Assembly (NCBI RefSeq): GCF_030254645.1
Contig: NZ_CP116346.1
Coordinates: forward strand, 1,902,001 to 1,966,000
From: Paucibacter sediminis
GTDB lineage: Bacteria > Pseudomonadota > Gammaproteobacteria > Burkholderiales > Burkholderiaceae_C
Direction of reading: 5' to 3'
DNA: 64,000 nucleotides
Shown here: positions 61,215-64,000 of the stretch, piece by piece
Layout of the letters: every line of letters begins with the position of its first letter
Numbering within the stretch: position 1 is the first letter of the stretch
The notes under the pieces: model-generated
Seen by the model: the letters and a program-made list of their open reading frames with translations, nothing else
Database searches by the model: none
Told to the model about the DNA's origin: nothing
Made by a program: the position numbers and the translations under genes

Positions 61215-62551
61215 TGCAGCTTGGCGTGCAGCTTCCGGGTGGCGCGCCACACCGCCCATAGCACCAGCGGGATCAGAGCGCCCGCCAGCAGCTCGGGGTT
61301 GAGCGGCAGGCCCAGCGACTTGAGCGCCTTGCCGCCGTACAGCAGCAGGCTGATCACGTAGTAGGAGATCGCCGCGATCGAGAGCCCCTCCACGGTGGTC
61401 TGCAGTTTGAGCTGCAGTTCCTGGCCGCGCGTCAGCTTGGCCAGCAGCTGCTGGTTCTGGGTCTCGCGCGCGATGTCCACGCGCGTGCGCAGCAGGGCGC
61501 TGGCGCGCTCGGTGCGCGCCGACAGCGAGGCCAGGCGCTGCGCGGTGGCGGCCACGGTGGCGATCGCCGGCGAGAGCCGGCGCTGCATGAATTCGCCCAG
61601 CGTCTGCGTGCCCGGGATCGGGCGCTCGCGCAGCTCGGCAATGCGCTGCTGCACCAGGCCGTGATAGGCCTGGGTGGCCGAGAAGCGGTAGGCGTTCTGC
61701 GCGGTGGCGCGTTCCACCTTGGCGGCGATGGCGATCAGCGCATCCAGCAGATCCTGCTCCGAGCTCTGCTTCACCACCAACTGGTCGGTCACCTGCACCA
61801 GTGCGGCCTCGGCCTCGCCCAGCACCGGCGCCAGCGCCTTGGCGGCGGGCAGGCCGCGCAGCGCCATCAGGCGGTAGGTCTCCAGCTCGAGCAGGCGCTG
61901 CGAGATGCGGCCGGCGCGCGTCTCGGTGGTGCCGGGGGCGAACACCACCAGCATGCGTTCGAAGCCGCAGGGGCGCAGCTGCAGATCGGTCACCACCATC
62001 GAATGGCCCATGCCGCCGCGGCCCGCTCCCGTCCTTCCACCCATTTGCGAAGCCAGCACATCGCCGCCGCCCAGCCAGCGCTGCGCGCGCGCCAGCACCT
62101 CGGCGGGCGCGTCGATCTCATGCTCCAGCATCGCCAGCTTCACCGCCGCCACCGTGCGGCCCGGAATGCCGGCCAGCCAGGCGGGCTCCACCTGCAGGGC
62201 CGGCGCCAGGTGCGGGCGCTCGGCGTCCAGGCCGGCCTCGGCGGGCAGGGGCTGGACGATCGAGTAGCGCGTGAATTCGCTGTGGCGCTCCCACTTCACC
62301 GTGAAGCCACCCTCCATGTGCAGGCGCAGGAAGTTGCCCTGCAGTGCCTCCAGGGCCAGGTCTTGCTGGCCCGGCAGCAGGCGCAGCTGCGCGAGCTCCT
62401 GCTCGCGGCTCACGTCCTCGTTGAGCACCGCCACATAGACCACCAGGGCCGGCAGGCGGATATGGGCCTGCGGGCGCGCGTGCACCTCGTTGTGCAGCTG
62501 ATGGCGCAGGGCGTCGTCGGTGGGCAGTACGGGCGCCAGGGTGGGTGTCAT
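61208..62551 (-). CDS. DUF3422 membrane protein
   Basis: 447 residues from ATG 62551. The N-terminal LHNEVHARPQAHIRLPA is the family hallmark, with RHSEFTRYSIVQP and GGGDVLASQMGG further on. A long helical region (about 290-390) leads to two C-terminal membrane helices (SIAAISYYVISLLLYGG and LLAGALIPLVLWAVW). Function of the family is unknown. It may be co-transcribed with the DUF938 gene 16 bp upstream. Confidence 0.9.
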   Translation of the reverse strand: MTPTLAPVLPTDDALRHQLHNEVHARPQAHIRLPALVVYVAVLNEDVSREQELAQLRLLPGQQDLALEALQGNFLRLHMEGGFTVKWERHSEFTRYSIVQPLPAEAGLDAERPHLAPALQVEPAWLAGIPGRTVAAVKLAMLEHEIDAPAEVLARAQRWLGGGDVLASQMGGRTGAGRGGMGHSMVVTDLQLRPCGFERMLVVFAPGTTETRAGRISQRLLELETYRLMALRGLPAAKALAPVLGEAEAALVQVTDQLVVKQSSEQDLLDALIAIAAKVERATAQNAYRFSATQAYHGLVQQRIAELRERPIPGTQTLGEFMQRRLSPAIATVAATAQRLASLSARTERASALLRTRVDIARETQNQQLLAKLTRGQELQLKLQTTVEGLSIAAISYYVISLLLYGGKALKSLGLPLNPELLAGALIPLVLWAVWRATRKLHAKLHH

Positions 62552-62567
62552 AGCGGGCAAGTATCGG

Positions 62568-63197
62568 TCAGGCCACCGGAAGCCCTTGCCAGGCCAGCAG
62601 CAGGTTGTTGGCGGGCATGGCGATGCGCTGCTGCAAACGCAGGCCCGCGGCTGCGGCCTCGCCACGCACCGCGTCCAGGCTGCGCAGGCCCCAGGTCGCA
62701 TCGCGTGCGCGGAGGTCGGCATCGAAGGCCAGGTTGCTGGCCGCGGTCGGCACGTCGGTCTCCAGATAGGGCCCGTAGGTCACCAACAGCCCCGCCGGCG
62801 CGAGGTGGCGGGCCGCGCCCCGCATCAGGGCGGCGCAGCAGGGCCAGGGCGCGATGTGCAGCATATTGGCGCAGAAGATCAGCTCGTAGCGCTGCCCGTC
62901 CAGGGGCCAGGGCTCGGCCAGCACGTCCAGCCGCAGCGGCGCCGGCAGCCGCGCGCGCACCTCGGCGGGCGCCAGCTCGGCCCAGGCGGCGATGGCCTCC
63001 AGGCGGCTCGGCTCCAGGTCCGTGGCCTGCCAGGTCCAGGCCGGCAAGCCGGCCATGAAGTGAGGGCCATGCTGGCCGGTGCCGGCGGCGATCTCCAGCG
63101 CCCGGCCCTGGGCGGGCAGCAGGCCCTGCAGGGCATCCAGGATCGGCTGCTTGTTGCGCTCGGCGGCGGGGGAATGCAGGGGCGGGGTGACGGGCAT
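62568..63197 (-). CDS. DUF938 family SAM-dependent methyltransferase-like protein
   Basis: 209 residues. The opening HSPAAERNKQPILDALQGLL and the glycine motif LEIAAGTGQHGPHFMAGLP are the DUF938 signatures, followed by the acidic TDLEPSRLEAIAAWA and FCANMLHIAPWP. It has the class I S-adenosylmethionine-binding fold. The substrate is unknown. Upstream of the DUF3422 gene on the same strand. Confidence 0.9.
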   Translation of the reverse strand: MPVTPPLHSPAAERNKQPILDALQGLLPAQGRALEIAAGTGQHGPHFMAGLPAWTWQATDLEPSRLEAIAAWAELAPAEVRARLPAPLRLDVLAEPWPLDGQRYELIFCANMLHIAPWPCCAALMRGAARHLAPAGLLVTYGPYLETDVPTAASNLAFDADLRARDATWGLRSLDAVRGEAAAAGLRLQQRIAMPANNLLLAWQGLPVA

Positions 63198-63442
63198 GCG
63201 GCCAGTCTAAGCGCTGGCTTCAGGGCTGATACCGATGAGGGCGATGGAGCGGCCCGCCTAAACTGCCCGCACAAGAAGTAAAGCGAGCATCCCGCGCGCC
63301 AGCCCTTCGAGGGCGCGGCGTTTGAACGGGGTCAGGGAGGGTCAGTGGTGCATGCATGTTTGCGTCTCGCGGCGCGCCGTGCGGGTGCGCCCGTGGCCGT
63401 TCATGGCCCCGGGATGTCCCCAGCCCAGCGCCCCTGTCAGCC

Positions 63443-64000
63443 ATGCCCATCCTGCGCCGCCTACCGTCCCTGCCCGCCCTTGTCCTGGCCCTGGGCCAAC
63501 TCACCGCCTGTGGGGGTGGGGGCGGCTCGGAAGCGCCGCCGGTGCCGCCCGCGCCGCCGCCGGCACCGGCGGTAGCGCCCAGCATCGGTACGCAGCCGCA
63601 GGATGCACGGGTCATCGATGGCGGCACGGCCAGCTTCACCGTTACGGCCAACGGTACGGCGCCGCTGAGCTACCAATGGCAGCGCAACGGCGGCAATATC
63701 GTCGGCGCCAACCAGGCCAGCTACACCACGCCGGCGCTGAGCCTGACCGACAGCGGCGCCAAGTACCAGGTGCAGGTGAGCGGCCCGGGCGGCAGTGCCA
63801 GCAGCAACATGGCTGCGCTGACGGTGACGCCGATCGCGCTGAGCATCAGCAGCCAGCCCAAGGCCACCAGCGTGGCCGATGGCGGCACGCTGAGCCTCGC
63901 GGTGGTGGCCAGTGGCAGCGGCCCGATCAGCTACCAATGGCTGCGCGACGGCAGCGTCATTGCCGGCGCCACCGAGGCCAGCTACACGACGCCGCAGCTG
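63443..64000 (+). CDS. Ig-like repeat lipoprotein, 3' partial
   Basis: 186 residues visible from ATG 63443; the frame is open to the window end. The signal peptide ends in a lipobox (ALGQLTACG), so the protein should be lipid-anchored. A Gly/Pro-rich linker (about 23-48) follows. Then Ig-like domains begin: one complete (about 49-131, TQPQDARVIDGGTASFTV, PLSYQWQRNGGNIVGANQAS) and a second that runs off the end (SSQPKATSVADGGTLSLAV, PISYQWLRDGSVIAGATEAS). Such repeat proteins present a C-terminal domain, here out of view. Confidence 0.85.
   Translation, partial: MPILRRLPSLPALVLALGQLTACGGGGGSEAPPVPPAPPPAPAVAPSIGTQPQDARVIDGGTASFTVTANGTAPLSYQWQRNGGNIVGANQASYTTPALSLTDSGAKYQVQVSGPGGSASSNMAALTVTPIALSISSQPKATSVADGGTLSLAVVASGSGPISYQWLRDGSVIAGATEASYTTPQL
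63668..64000 (+). repeat. Direct repeat of Ig-like domain coding units
   Basis: AGCTACCAATGG recurs at 63668 and 63929, a period of 261 bp or 87 codons. GCCAGCTACAC also recurs in each unit. The second unit is cut by the window end. Confidence 0.75.

Overview
The window is about 64 kb of very GC-rich (roughly 70%) bacterial chromosome, densely coding, with short gaps and many ATGA or GTGA stop/start overlaps. Gene content (glpK/glpD, selD, a molybdenum hydroxylase cluster, TonB receptors, a yybP-ykoY manganese riboswitch, DUF3422 and DUF938 proteins) suggests a betaproteobacterium of the order Burkholderiales, probably near Roseateles/Pelomonas/Mitsuaria. That placement is inferred from gene content and composition, not from a marker gene. 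I see no rRNA, tRNA, transposase, phage gene or CRISPR array.

Layout. 1-8138: a cut-off SRPBCC gene, acetyltransferases, a glutaminyl cyclase, a large animal-type haem peroxidase lipoprotein (minus strand), then a run of small genes (cupin, DUF488, DinB, an FMN reductase-acetyltransferase fusion, a cysteine hydrolase, a GNAT). 8231-14020: a membrane-tethered receiver domain, a penicillin acylase, a 266-bp inverted-repeat element flanked by TA, a periplasmic c-type cytochrome and a Ser/Thr kinase. 14037-16548 (minus): a translationally coupled operon of flavin amine oxidoreductase, cytochrome c and an exported RidA. 16733-22113: a chemoreceptor, small proteins, a phosphatase, a GST and XdhC. 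22275-28534: a seven-gene molybdenum hydroxylase cluster (small, large and FAD subunits, then CoxD-, CoxE- and CoxG-like proteins), divergent from xdhC. 28542-33574: a frameshifted alpha/beta hydrolase, its divergent LysR regulator, three tandem Hsp20 genes behind a sigma-32-like promoter, and a fused osmolyte-binding/permease protein. 33642-34724: selD.

34806-40522 is the most unusual locus. A DUF4062 protein overlaps by 4 bp a 1330-residue protein that combines a KGGVGR ATPase, a TIR domain, a STAND-type NTPase, one membrane helix and a C-terminal formylglycine-generating-enzyme-like domain that lacks the usual cysteine pair. The architecture is that of a biological-conflict or NLR-like signalling system. 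It is followed by a small membrane protein and an exported subtilase.

43258-50518: an acyltransferase, a WYL-type regulator divergent from an NDH-2-like dehydrogenase, a VOC protein, a paired active/inactive M16 peptidase operon, and a GDT1-family transporter behind a manganese riboswitch. 50753-57229: two paralogous TonB-dependent receptors with related leaders and clear terminators, then a 2OG-Fe(II) oxygenase. 57239-64000: a DUF5694 protein, divergent glpK/glpD only 22 bp apart, DUF3422, DUF938, and the start of an Ig-repeat lipoprotein that runs off the window.
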